From JABMMZ01 sp964505065 (GTDB lineage Bacteria; Bacteroidota; Bacteroidia; NS11-12g; UBA955), in assembly GCA_964505065.1 (NCBI GenBank), contig CAZDGF010000010.1:1-64000 (forward strand): a stretch of 64,000 nucleotides of DNA, written 5' to 3'. The notes below the pieces were generated by a model. It was not told where the DNA came from and made no database searches. It saw only the letters and a list, made by a program, of their open reading frames with translations. This document shows positions 42,110 to 51,119 of the stretch, in pieces; the stretch's first letter is position 1, and the number at the start of each line of letters is the position of its first letter. Position numbers and translations under genes: made by a program.

Positions 42110-43786
42110 ATGGCAAAGCAATTCTTGTTTTTTTTATTTTTTATTTCAATTGGTTTTGCTAAAGCCCAGCAAGTGTATTACCCTACAGGGAGTATTGGTA
42201 GCTATGAGTTGTTAAGAGAAATTCAATTAAATAGATTCAAAGCGAAATCTAATCAACGCCCTTTTTTAAGTAATACTAATGATTCTCTATTAAAAAAAAT
42301 TATTATAAATGATACAAATTTAGGAATAAAAAGATTAATTTCACTTTCTTACCAAAATAGGTATTTAAGTTCAGATAATTTATATTTTATCAATAAAAAA
42401 ATTTGTATAAACTGTAAAAATAAAAACTACACCTTTTATAATTACGTTGGTGCATTTTACAGCATAAAAAAAGAAGACCATTTATTGGTTATCAATCCAG
42501 TATTTAATTTTGCAGGTGGTAGGCAATCTGCCAATGGCAATATTTTATACCAAAATACACGTGGAGCAGAGGTGTGGGGCAATATTGGAGGAGTGCAAAA
42601 AGGCGTTGGGTTTTATACTTATTTTACAGAAAATCAAGCGCTTTTGCCTGTGCAATACCAACAACTGCAAGATTCTTTAAACTTTGTACCTAATGAGCTG
42701 TTCTTTAAAAAATTTAAAAAACAAGGTGCTGTAGATTATTTTCAAGCAAGGGGTTATGTCACTTTTAATGCTGCAAAAAATTACATTAAATTTCAATTTG
42801 GGCACGATAGGCATAAAATAGGCAATGGCTACCGCTCCTTAATTTTAAGCGATTTTGCCCCACAATATTTATTTTTTAAAATAAACACCGATGTAGGCAA
42901 GGTTCATTATCAAAATATGTTTACCCAATTTACCGATAATGGGCAAATATTGGGCAATACCTTGTTTGGCAAAAAGTATGCTGCTTTTCATAAGTTAAGT
43001 ATTGATGTATTGAAAAACTTAACCATTGGGGTAAACGAAATGGTAATTTTTGATAGAAAAGACAGTACACAAAGCAATCAGTTTGAGTTTAATTATCTTA
43101 ACCCTGTAATATTTTATAGAGCCATAGAATCTAACCTTGGTAGCAGAGACAATAGCATGATAGCTTTTGATATTGAATACAATTTAAAAAGAAAATATCT
43201 TTTTTATGCGCAATTTTTATTAGATGAATTTAGCCTAAAGCAACTCAAAATCAACCGCAATTGGTGGGGAAATAAGTATGGTTATCAAATAGGGGTAAGA
43301 GGTTTTAACTTATTGAAAATTGATAGACTTGATGCCCTTGTGGAATACAACCGAGTGCGCCCATACACCTACAGCCACTTCCGCACTACACAGAGTTATA
43401 GCCATTTTAATCAGCCATTGGCGCACCCATTGGGGGCTAATTTTAGCGAAACTGTATTAGAACTAAAATATAAACCCGCTTACCGTTGGTTTATTACCAC
43501 AACGCTAATAGCTGCCAAGCAAGGCAGAGATAGTTTTTTATTGGGCGGAAACTATGGTAGCAATATTTTGCGCAATTACGATACACGAGCCACGAGTAAC
43601 AATGCCACTATGTATATAGGCAAGGTGCAAAACTTAATGATAGCCGATATTTCTATAGCCTATATGCTAAAGCACAATTTGTTTATTGACCTTGGTTTTA
43701 ACTACCGCAAACAGGGCATTACAGAAAATAAAATGCTTACCTTTGGTTTGCGCTTAAATTATGACAGAAAGCAGGGGAATTTTTAA
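42110..43786 (+). CDS. Wzi/RemB-like outer-membrane beta-barrel protein
   Basis: 558-residue protein with signal peptide MAKQFLFFLFFISIGFAKAQ. The mature part is a large predicted barrel with FQFGHDRHKIGNGYRSLIL, NPVIFYRAIESNLGSRDNSM and YNRVRPYTYSHFRTTQSYSH. This pattern matches Bacteroidota capsule-assembly Wzi-family proteins and the gliding motility protein RemB. It probably interacts with surface polysaccharide. The start is set at the ATG at 42110 because the longer GTG start lies in the -7 box. No capsule genes are adjacent. Confidence 0.75.
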   Translation: MAKQFLFFLFFISIGFAKAQQVYYPTGSIGSYELLREIQLNRFKAKSNQRPFLSNTNDSLLKKIIINDTNLGIKRLISLSYQNRYLSSDNLYFINKKICINCKNKNYTFYNYVGAFYSIKKEDHLLVINPVFNFAGGRQSANGNILYQNTRGAEVWGNIGGVQKGVGFYTYFTENQALLPVQYQQLQDSLNFVPNELFFKKFKKQGAVDYFQARGYVTFNAAKNYIKFQFGHDRHKIGNGYRSLILSDFAPQYLFFKINTDVGKVHYQNMFTQFTDNGQILGNTLFGKKYAAFHKLSIDVLKNLTIGVNEMVIFDRKDSTQSNQFEFNYLNPVIFYRAIESNLGSRDNSMIAFDIEYNLKRKYLFYAQFLLDEFSLKQLKINRNWWGNKYGYQIGVRGFNLLKIDRLDALVEYNRVRPYTYSHFRTTQSYSHFNQPLAHPLGANFSETVLELKYKPAYRWFITTTLIAAKQGRDSFLLGGNYGSNILRNYDTRATSNNATMYIGKVQNLMIADISIAYMLKHNLFIDLGFNYRKQGITENKMLTFGLRLNYDRKQGNF

Positions 43787-43808
43787 GGAAGTTTTGAAAT
43801 ATTTTTGA

Positions 43809-44480
43809 TTTGATTTTAAGTTTAATAACATATTTATTGAATTAATTTCAAAGTATAATCTCAATAAAAATTTAGATTTTGATATTGTTTTGCCAGTACC
43901 CATTCAAAAAATTTTATCTGATGAAATTATAATTAATGAAAATGGAATAACATTAAAAAAGTTTAACCCAAATTAATCAATAGTAGATTTGAAAAATTGA
44001 ACTATTTGATTTAGTTGGGTTTAACCCCGATTTAAAAAATGCAATTATGTTTTGTAAAAACATGATTTGCAATTTGTTATTCGATTCTGCAATTCTATTG
44101 CTGAATTTGGGTTTAATACACTCTATAAATCTAATAAAGAATGGGAAAACCAATCTATAATTGAAGATAATGAAAATCATTTTCACGTTGTGCATTACAT
44201 AAAACCACCTGACAATAAAAAATCTTTTATGCTTGGCGTAAAAATGCTAACCTTACTTGCTGAAAAATTTGAAAGGGCAAACTTAAAAGAGTTAAGATTT
44301 ACCTTTTCTTTTCAAACACCAGAACTTGGACAAAAATTTGCCGATGCTAATAATATCGAGGATAACGAACATTTTATTAGCGACAGACTTAGTTTTCATA
44401 CAATTCGGCAATCTGAAGAAATTATTAATATCATTGATTTCGATAACTCATTTTTTGGAATCCTTATAATTGAAATTTAA
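43809..44480 (+). pseudogene. Unknown gene disrupted by 145-bp element copy C and lacking a start codon
   Basis: An open frame FDFKFNNIFIELISKYNLNK leads through DFDIVLPVPIQKILSDE to GITLKKF, where element copy C (43967-44111) interrupts. Beyond the element the same frame resumes NTLYKSNKEWENQS and runs to a TAA at 44478-44480. Removing the element plus one TTTAA restores 174 continuous codons. At the 5' end the frame starts after a TGA and no ATG is present, although an exact -7 box (TATTTTTG, 43800-43807) is just upstream, so the start codon seems lost as well. I do not recognise the family. Confidence 0.75.
43967..44111 (+). mobile_element. 145-bp MITE-like element, copy C
   Basis: Flanked by TTTAA on both sides (43962-43966 and 44112-44116). 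Same 145-bp length, ends and internal stems as copies A and B, about 95% identical by eye. The central pentamer separating the 53-bp and 87-bp parts is TTTAA here, the same as its own flanks, whereas copy B has ATTAA in both places. It has no coding capacity. Confidence 0.9.
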
Positions 44481-44491
44481 AAACTTTACGC

Positions 44492-44519
44492 CTTTATTCC
44501 CTATCGGTCATGAGAATAG
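44492..44519. repeat. 28-bp dispersed repeat, copy 2
   Basis: Identical to 14451-14478 (core CCCTATCGGTCATGAGAATA). It is followed at 44539-44561 by a 23-bp stretch that matches 1235-1257 with one difference, so this spot combines two of the window's dispersed repeats. It lies 12 nt beyond the disrupted gene. Confidence 0.7.
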
Positions 44520-44581
44520 GTGCGTGAACCTAAAATATTAACCACTTATCGATACAAAAATATAAGATTTAAAATATTTCT

Positions 44582-44959
44582 TTATCCTTTCTGAAATTTT
44601 CTATTTGGCGAAAGCCAATACAATAGCAAAATGCGTGAATATCTATAAGAAAAGGGCGTAAGTATAAGTGCCAAAGCAGCTATTATCAATAATAATTTGG
44701 GGTAACTCCAATCTAAATTTACACCTACAATACCTAAAGTAAGCATTATTGCCGAGCTAAACATATAGCTAATATACATTGCACCCCAAAAAAAACCTGT
44801 TTCATGCTCAAAACGCAAACCACAATAGGGGCAATTGGTATTGGTTTGATGAAATTTTAGAAGATTATAAATTGGCGTTTTAAAAACATTTCCCACTCTA
44901 CAACGAGGGCATTTGCATTGCACAATACTTGCAATTTTTGAGGGAATATTATTGGGCAT
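44582..44959 (-). CDS. DUF983 domain-containing membrane protein
   Basis: 125-residue protein of the DUF983 family. Two CxxC pairs, likely zinc-binding, are in CKCPRCRVGNVF and NCPYCGLRFEHE, followed by GFFWGAMYISYMFSSA and a second hydrophobic helix. The function is unknown; the family is common in Alphaproteobacteria and Bacteroidota, often near respiratory oxidase genes. Its start overlaps the upstream CPMC protein gene by 11 bp. Confidence 0.88.
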   Translation of the reverse strand: MPNNIPSKIASIVQCKCPRCRVGNVFKTPIYNLLKFHQTNTNCPYCGLRFEHETGFFWGAMYISYMFSSAIMLTLGIVGVNLDWSYPKLLLIIAALALILTPFSYRYSRILLLYWLSPNRKFQKG

Positions 44960-45188
44960 TTTGCATCAAGTTTCGTTTGTAATATCTATAAAACATAATG
45001 CCTACTACCATCAATAAAATATAAACTGTAGCCAATAGCATTAATATACCAATATTTAAACCCATGCCCACACTTTTGGTGCTTTCTCTTTGGCTGCTTT
45101 CTACACTGGCTTTGCACATAGGGCATTGCGCTATAAGGCTGCTATAAGTTAATATAAATAATACAATTGAAGTGATAATTTTTTTCAT
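44949..45188 (-). CDS. Small exported CPMC membrane protein
   Basis: 79-residue protein: signal sequence MKKIITSIVLFILTYSSLIA, an immediate CPMC motif (Cys22 and Cys25), a Ser/Glu-rich stretch, then one transmembrane helix (NIGILMLLATVYILLMVVGI) and a basic tail. The CPMC-then-helix layout recurs in Bacteroidota, next to DUF983-type genes, and could bind metal or heme. It sits 13 nt after the SPOR-like gene and overlaps the DUF983 gene, forming a minus-strand cluster downstream of secA. Confidence 0.7.
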   Translation of the reverse strand: MKKIITSIVLFILTYSSLIAQCPMCKASVESSQRESTKSVGMGLNIGILMLLATVYILLMVVGIMFYRYYKRNLMQNAQ

Positions 45189-45201
45189 AAATACTTATTT
45201 T

Positions 45202-45585
45202 TTATAGTGGTGGATAAGGTATTTTTTGAGAAATAATAATAGCCGTTTGATATTTGTCTTTTATCTCATTGTATAACCCAATACATTCTAATTTTGTTTT
45301 AAAAAGCCCAACATAAACTTTAAAATTCGGCTCTTCCCATACCACCTCGCTATAATGGTTAAAAGCAGCATCGAACAAAGATTTTTGGCTTTCGGCAGCA
45401 GTGCGGTTATCGCCTCTAAAAATTAATATGGTATAGCCTTGTATTTTTGTGTCGGGGTGTTTGCGGGTAGCCGAACGACCAGCTATTAATCCTCCCAATC
45501 CCTCGGGTTTTGTTACAGTTACTTGCGCTTTTATTTCAAAAATACAAAAGCTTAAAAAAAGTATGAAAACTATTTTTTTTAACAT
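45202..45585 (-). CDS. SPOR-like exported protein
   Basis: 127-residue protein with signal peptide MLKKIVFILFLSFCIFEIKA. The C-terminal 75 residues (GYTILIFRGDNRTAAES, then NFKVYVGLFKTKLECIGLYN) have the strand-helix-strand pattern of a SPOR-like domain, which binds denuded glycan strands at division sites. The match is by pattern only. It begins 3 nt after the secA stop codon and is probably co-transcribed with it. Confidence 0.65.
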   Translation of the reverse strand: MLKKIVFILFLSFCIFEIKAQVTVTKPEGLGGLIAGRSATRKHPDTKIQGYTILIFRGDNRTAAESQKSLFDAAFNHYSEVVWEEPNFKVYVGLFKTKLECIGLYNEIKDKYQTAIIISQKIPYPPL

Positions 45586-45588
45586 ACT

Positions 45589-48500
45589 TTAACGTTGTTT
45601 CTTTTGGTCTCTTTCCATTTTTCTTCTATCTGCTCTGCTTAATTGTCTATCGCCTCCATCATTTCCGCTAAATTGAGAATTACCCGCCAATTCTGGTGGC
45701 AAGCCATTTGTATCGTCATTTCTGGTGAGTTTCATTTTGCTCATATCCGTTTTTTGTGGTTGAGCAGCTTGGCGCACAGGTTTATTGTCTTCTGCTGCTA
45801 TTTGGGCTTTAAAAAGCATAGCTAATATACGCTCATTCATTCTCGAAATCATTTGAGCATACAATTTAAACGATTCTATTTTATAAATCAGTAATGGGTC
45901 TTTTTGCTCAAAAGTAGCATTGTTTGCCGATTGTTTCAGTTCATCTAATTCTCTTAAATGGTCTTTCCATTCATCGTCAAGGGTTTCAAGGCAAATATTT
46001 TTTTCGTATTCAATAGTTAAGGCTTCGCCTTTAGTTTCTACTGCTTTTTTCAAATTGATAGGAATGCCAAAATGCTTAATACCATCGCTAAATGGCACCA
46101 TTACAAATTCTATTTTGCTGCCATCTGTTGCATTAATTTTGTTCAATACTGGCATGGCCTTGCTGCGCAATTCCTCTTGGCGTTTAGCATATTCCGCTTG
46201 CAAGGTATCAAATAACGTATCGGCTAATTGCTCTGGCTTTTGCGCTTTAAATTCTTCGGCTGTAAAAGGAGCTTCTACCGCAAAGGTTAAAGCCAAATCT
46301 AAAGATAAGCCCTCAAAATCATCAGCAGCTTTGGCAGAATTTATTTTTTCATCGCAAAAATCGGACAATATATTTTGTAAATCTAAAGCCAATCTATCAC
46401 CAAAAAGTGCATTTTTTCTACGTTTGTAAATTACAGTACGTTGCTTGTTCATTACGTCATCGTACTCCAGCAAACGCTTACGCATTCCAAAATTATTTTG
46501 CTCTACTTTACGTTGGCTACGCTCTATGGTTTTCGTCATCATACTATGTTGAATTACCTCCCCTTCTTTATAGCCAAATCTATCCATTAATTTAGAGGCT
46601 CTATCGCTTCCAAATTTACGCATTAAATCATCTTCTAAACTTACATAAAACAATGATGACCCTGGGTCGCCTTGTCTTCCTGCTCTACCTCTAAGCTGTC
46701 TATCTACCCTACGTGAGTCATGTCTTTCTGTACCTACAATGGCTAATCCTCCTGCTTGTTTTACCTCTGCTCCAATTTTTATATCCGTTCCCCTACCTGC
46801 CATATTCGTAGCTATGGTTACAGCACTTGGCAAACCTGCCTCTGCCACAATTTCAGCCTCACGTTGGTTTTGTTTAGCGTTCAATACATTGTGTTTAATA
46901 TTGCGTAATTTCAACATTCTTGAAAGCAATTCAGAAATTTCTACCGAAGTAGTACCTACAAGCACAGGACGACCTTCTGCTGTCAATTTTACAATTTCAT
47001 CTATAACAGCATTGTATTTTTCACGCTTTGTTTTATAAATCAAATCTTCCATATCCTTTCGGGCTATGGCTCTGTTGGTTGGAATTACCACAACATCTAA
47101 TTTATAAATTTCCCAAAACTCGCCAGCTTCTGTTTCGGCTGTACCTGTCATACCGCATAGTTTATGGTACATACGGAAATAATTTTGCAAAGTAATAGTA
47201 GCAAATGTTTGTGTAGCAGCTTCTACTTTTACGTTTTCTTTTGCCTCAATAGCTTGGTGCAAGCCATCGCTATAACGTCTGCCTTCAAGCACACGCCCTG
47301 TTTGTTCATCTACAATTTTTACTTTGCCTTCGGCTATAATATATTCAGTATCTTTTTCAAATAAAGTGTAGGCTTTTAGCAATTGGCTAATAGAGTGTAT
47401 TCTTTCTGACTTAATGGCAAAATTGCGCATTAGTTCTTCTTTTTGTTTGGCTTTTTCAGCCGTAGGCAAGCTGCCTTTTTCTATTTCGGCTATCTCTGTG
47501 CCTACATCTGGTATAATAAAAAAGTCTTTTTCCTCGCCACTTTGGGTAATCATATCTATACCCTTATCTGTAAGCTCTACTTGGTTGTTTTTTTCATCAA
47601 TATAAAAATACAATTCCGCATCGGCTTTGGGCATTTCTCTTTGCTGGTCTTGCAAATAATGGTTTTCTGTTTTAAGCAAAAGAGCTTTCATACCCTGCTC
47701 CCCTAAAAATTTAATAATGGCTTTATTTTTAGGTAAACCTCTATGCGCTCTAAACAATGCCAAGCCACCTTGTCCTTCTTTTTCGCCTGTATTGCCAGCT
47801 TCTATTTGTTTTTTCGCCTCGTTTAAAAAACCATTTACAGCTTTTTTCTGTGCTTCTACCAATCTTTCAATTCTTGGTTTTAAGGCAGTATATTCTTGAA
47901 CATCGCCATTTGGCACAGGACCAGAAATAATTAAAGGTGTACGGGCATCATCTATCAATACAGAATCCACCTCATCTACCATAGCAAAATGGTGTTTGCG
48001 TTGCACCAATTCTTCTGGTGTATGGCTCATATTATCTCTTAAATAATCAAAGCCAAACTCATTGTTTGTGCCATAAGTTATATCTGCCAAATAGGCTTTT
48101 CTGCGCTCATCGCTATTGGGGCGGTGGTAGTCTATACAATCTACCGTTAAGCCATGAAATTGAAACAATGGACCATTCCATTCGCAGTCTCTTCGAGCCA
48201 AATAATCGTTTACCGTAACTATATGTACACCTCTACCCGCAAGGGCATTCAAATAAGCAGGCAAGGTAGAAACCAAAGTTTTACCCTCTCCTGTTCCCAT
48301 TTCGGCAATTTTACCTTGGTGTAAAACAGTGCCACCAATAAGCTGTACATCGTAATGCACCATATTCCATTTTACCAAACCACCAGCGGCATTCCACTCA
48401 TTTTTATAAAATGCTTTTTCGCCAACTACACGCACAAAATCTTTTTTTGCAGCAAGCTGTTTGTCTAATTCTGTTGCAATTACTTCTATTTCAGAATTTT

Positions 48501-48885
48501 CGCTTAATCTTTTTGCTGTTTGTTTAACAACGGCAAATGCTTCTGGTAGTATTTCAAGCAATATTTTTTCAAGCGTTTTATTGCTTTCAAGTTCCAGTTC
48601 GTCTATCTCAGCATAAAGTTTGTCTTTTTCTAAAATTTCATCAGCAGTTAAATTGGCTATTTGGGTTTTTAATTCATTTGTTTTAGTTTCAAAATCTATT
48701 AACCCCTCGGCTATGCGTTGTTTAAATTCAATGGTTTTGGCTCTTAACTCATCGTGGGTAAGGGTATTGTATTGTTCAAAAAACTGATTGATTAAAGCAA
48801 TAGTTGGGTTTATTAGCTTAACGTCTTTTTCGCTTTTGCTGCCGCCCAATACTTTTGAAATGCTTTTAAGGATACTATTTATCAT
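45589..48885 (-). CDS. secA: Preprotein translocase ATPase SecA
   Basis: 1098-residue motor of the Sec pathway. Walker A is MGTGEGKT (196-203) and Walker B DEVD (304-307) in VDEVDSVLIDDARTP. NBD2 motifs include TNMAGRGTDIKIG and RQLRGRAGRQGDPGSS. It exceeds E. coli SecA by roughly 200 residues, partly through a coiled-coil insertion near 60-105 and further inserts in the first half, as is usual in Bacteroidota. The C-terminus ends in basic residues (RADRRKMERDQKKQR) and lacks the Cys-rich zinc motif (CxCxSGKxxxxCH) found in many SecA proteins. An exact -7 box lies 7 nt upstream. Confidence 0.97.
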   Translation of the reverse strand: MINSILKSISKVLGGSKSEKDVKLINPTIALINQFFEQYNTLTHDELRAKTIEFKQRIAEGLIDFETKTNELKTQIANLTADEILEKDKLYAEIDELELESNKTLEKILLEILPEAFAVVKQTAKRLSENSEIEVIATELDKQLAAKKDFVRVVGEKAFYKNEWNAAGGLVKWNMVHYDVQLIGGTVLHQGKIAEMGTGEGKTLVSTLPAYLNALAGRGVHIVTVNDYLARRDCEWNGPLFQFHGLTVDCIDYHRPNSDERRKAYLADITYGTNNEFGFDYLRDNMSHTPEELVQRKHHFAMVDEVDSVLIDDARTPLIISGPVPNGDVQEYTALKPRIERLVEAQKKAVNGFLNEAKKQIEAGNTGEKEGQGGLALFRAHRGLPKNKAIIKFLGEQGMKALLLKTENHYLQDQQREMPKADAELYFYIDEKNNQVELTDKGIDMITQSGEEKDFFIIPDVGTEIAEIEKGSLPTAEKAKQKEELMRNFAIKSERIHSISQLLKAYTLFEKDTEYIIAEGKVKIVDEQTGRVLEGRRYSDGLHQAIEAKENVKVEAATQTFATITLQNYFRMYHKLCGMTGTAETEAGEFWEIYKLDVVVIPTNRAIARKDMEDLIYKTKREKYNAVIDEIVKLTAEGRPVLVGTTSVEISELLSRMLKLRNIKHNVLNAKQNQREAEIVAEAGLPSAVTIATNMAGRGTDIKIGAEVKQAGGLAIVGTERHDSRRVDRQLRGRAGRQGDPGSSLFYVSLEDDLMRKFGSDRASKLMDRFGYKEGEVIQHSMMTKTIERSQRKVEQNNFGMRKRLLEYDDVMNKQRTVIYKRRKNALFGDRLALDLQNILSDFCDEKINSAKAADDFEGLSLDLALTFAVEAPFTAEEFKAQKPEQLADTLFDTLQAEYAKRQEELRSKAMPVLNKINATDGSKIEFVMVPFSDGIKHFGIPINLKKAVETKGEALTIEYEKNICLETLDDEWKDHLRELDELKQSANNATFEQKDPLLIYKIESFKLYAQMISRMNERILAMLFKAQIAAEDNKPVRQAAQPQKTDMSKMKLTRNDDTNGLPPELAGNSQFSGNDGGDRQLSRADRRKMERDQKKQR

Positions 48886-48892
48886 AAAGATG

Positions 48893-48900
48893 CAAAGATA
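48893..48900 (-). promoter_or_regulatory. -7 box of secA
   Basis: Reads TATCTTTG on the minus strand, an exact match, 7 nt before the ATG at 48885. The predicted leader has no room for a SecM-like regulator. Confidence 0.5.
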
Positions 48901-49028
48901 TTATTTTAAATGTTGTTAGAAAAATGATTAATGATAGAAAACCAAACTTTGTACCAAGCATTTAAAATGGTTTTATTTATGACAATGTGGCAAGTAATAA
49001 ATTTGGCTTTAAGAAAAGGTTTATAGGA

Positions 49029-49832
49029 TTATTTCAAACTATCTAATGCTTTTCTAACACTTTTAAATTTTAAAAGCAAAGCTTTAGCATCTGTTTCATT
49101 CAAATGGATTTGTTCCATTATCATTCTGGTACCTCTTTCTACAAGCTTATGATTACTTAATTGCATATCTACCATTTTGCTGCCTTGCACTTTGCCCAAT
49201 TTTATCATAGCGGTAGTACTTATCATGTTTAAAATTAGTTTTTGTGCAGTTCCGCTTTTCATACGGGTACTGCCAGTTACTATTTCTGGTCCTACAACTA
49301 CTTCAATAGGATATTTGGCTATTTTACCAATTGCAGTATTACTATTGCAACAAATACATCCTGTATTAATATTCAATTCATTGCATGCTTGCAAACCGCC
49401 CAATACGTAAGGCGTTTTGCCAGATGCTGATATGCCAATTACAAAATCATTTGTAGTTAAATTGAAAATTTGTAGGTCTTTAATGGCTTGTTCGGTATCG
49501 TCTTCAGCAAATTCTACAGCTTTACGTATGGCGGTATCTCCACCTGCTATAATGCCATTTACCAAGCCAAAATCTACACCAAAGGTAGGTGGACATTCGC
49601 TTGCATCTACTATACCTAAGCGCCCACTTGTGCCAGCACCTATATAAAATAAGCGTCCGCCAAGTTTCATTTTTTTTACTAAAGCATTTATTAAGTTTTC
49701 TATAACTTTAATTTCTTTCTGAATAGCCAAAGCTACTTTTTGGTCTTCAGTATTTATAGCGGTTAAAATATCTGCTGTTGAAAGCTCGGATAATTGGGGA
49801 TATAAGGAATCTTGTTCGGTGGTGGAAAGCAT
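49029..49832 (-). CDS. murQ: N-acetylmuramic acid 6-phosphate etherase
   Basis: SIS-domain lyase (267 residues) splitting MurNAc-6-phosphate into GlcNAc-6-phosphate and D-lactate in cell-wall recycling. The family motif IGAGTSGRLGIVDASECPPTFG is present, with catalytic Glu79 and second Glu110 in EFAEDD. ISASGKTPYVLGGL and GSTRMKSGTAQKLILN complete the signature. It is about 30 residues shorter than E. coli MurQ, mainly at the C-terminus. A near-consensus -7 box (TATTTTCG) ends 4 nt before the ATG. Confidence 0.94.
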   Translation of the reverse strand: MLSTTEQDSLYPQLSELSTADILTAINTEDQKVALAIQKEIKVIENLINALVKKMKLGGRLFYIGAGTSGRLGIVDASECPPTFGVDFGLVNGIIAGGDTAIRKAVEFAEDDTEQAIKDLQIFNLTTNDFVIGISASGKTPYVLGGLQACNELNINTGCICCNSNTAIGKIAKYPIEVVVGPEIVTGSTRMKSGTAQKLILNMISTTAMIKLGKVQGSKMVDMQLSNHKLVERGTRMIMEQIHLNETDAKALLLKFKSVRKALDSLK

Positions 49833-49954
49833 GGGACGAAAATAATGAATAATTAAAAATTAAGAATGAAAAATGAAAATCCAAAATCAAAAATTTCCAA
49901 AATCAAAAATTTGAGTGTTACTAACTTGTTATTTACCTTCTGTATTAAAACCAT

Positions 49955-49962
49955 TACTTTTG
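49955..49962 (+). promoter_or_regulatory. -7 box of carA
   Basis: TACTTTTG is an exact match, 7 nt before the ATG at 49970, predicting a leaderless or nearly leaderless transcript. Confidence 0.5.
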
Positions 49963-49969
49963 CACTTTA

Positions 49970-51049
49970 ATGAGCACAACACAAGCGGTACTGCTATTAA
50001 AAGACGGTACTTATTTTATAGGCAAAGCAGTTGGGAAAATTGGTACTACAACTGGCGAAATTTGTTTTAACACAGGTATGACAGGCTACCAAGAAGTGTT
50101 TACCGACCCCTCTTATTTTGGTCAAATATTAGTGCAAACCAATGTACATATTGGCAATTATGGTACAAATACAAGCGATATAGAATCGAACAACATTAAA
50201 ATTGCAGGCTTGGTGTGTAGCACATTTGCGCATCATCACTCTCGCAAAATGGCAACCGCCAGTATTGATGATTATTTTGTAAACAATCAAGTGGTAGGCA
50301 TACAAGGTATAGATACCCGCCAAGTGGTTCGTCATGTGCGAGATAAAGGCGCAATGAATGCTATAATAAGTAGCGAAATTACAGATATAGACACGCTTAA
50401 AACTATGCTTGCGCAAGTGCCAGATATGAGTGGACTTGAACTTTCATCAACAATTACAACACCAGAATTTTATGCCGCAGGTAGCGATATAGCCAAATAC
50501 AAAGTAGCCGTTTTAGATTATGGTGTAAAGAAAAATATTGTTCGCTGTTTGAACGAAAGAGATGTATTTTGTGGGGTATTTAATGCCCGTGCCACAGCCA
50601 AACAAATAATGGATTGGAAACCCAATGGCGTTATGATATCTAACGGACCAGGCGACCCATCAGCAATGCCTTATGCTGTAGAAACCGTAAAAGAATTATT
50701 GGCTCAAAATATGCCATTGTTTGGTATTTGCTTGGGTAATCAAATATTGGGACAAGCTGTAGGGCAAGGTACATTTAAAATGCACAATGGACATAGAGGT
50801 TTAAACCATCCTGTAAAAAACTTGGTAACAGGTTTAAGCGAAATTACTTCTCAAAATCATGGTTTTGCTTTAAAAGCAGATGACAATCCACATATACAAG
50901 TTACGCATGTAAACTTAAACGATAACACTGTGGAAGGCATCAAGATAAAAGATAAAAAAGCCTTTAGTGTTCAATATCATCCAGAATCTTCTCCAGGACC
51001 GCATGATAGCAGGTATTTGTTTGATGAATTTGTGAGAATGATGGAGTAG
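49970..51049 (+). CDS. carA: Carbamoyl phosphate synthase small subunit
   Basis: Glutaminase subunit (359 residues) feeding ammonia to CarB for carbamoyl phosphate, the entry to pyrimidine and arginine synthesis. The N-terminal CPS domain has TGEICFNTGMTGYQEV. The class I glutamine amidotransferase triad is Cys254 in FGICLGNQ, His337 and Glu339 in QYHPESSPGP. The family motif has GHQ where this protein has GNQ. carB is not next to it, as the downstream gene is unrelated. Confidence 0.96.
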   Translation: MSTTQAVLLLKDGTYFIGKAVGKIGTTTGEICFNTGMTGYQEVFTDPSYFGQILVQTNVHIGNYGTNTSDIESNNIKIAGLVCSTFAHHHSRKMATASIDDYFVNNQVVGIQGIDTRQVVRHVRDKGAMNAIISSEITDIDTLKTMLAQVPDMSGLELSSTITTPEFYAAGSDIAKYKVAVLDYGVKKNIVRCLNERDVFCGVFNARATAKQIMDWKPNGVMISNGPGDPSAMPYAVETVKELLAQNMPLFGICLGNQILGQAVGQGTFKMHNGHRGLNHPVKNLVTGLSEITSQNHGFALKADDNPHIQVTHVNLNDNTVEGIKIKDKKAFSVQYHPESSPGPHDSRYLFDEFVRMME

Positions 51050-51119
51050 TTGTTAAGGCTATTGTGTTATAAGTAAATTTTATTTATCTTTAAATTTATA
51101 TTTTATACCATTAAATGCC

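Noticed and set aside
45643..48218. Many open frames antisense to secA
   Set aside because: They lack signals, families and promoters and coincide with a well-conserved gene. They are shadows of secA codon bias.
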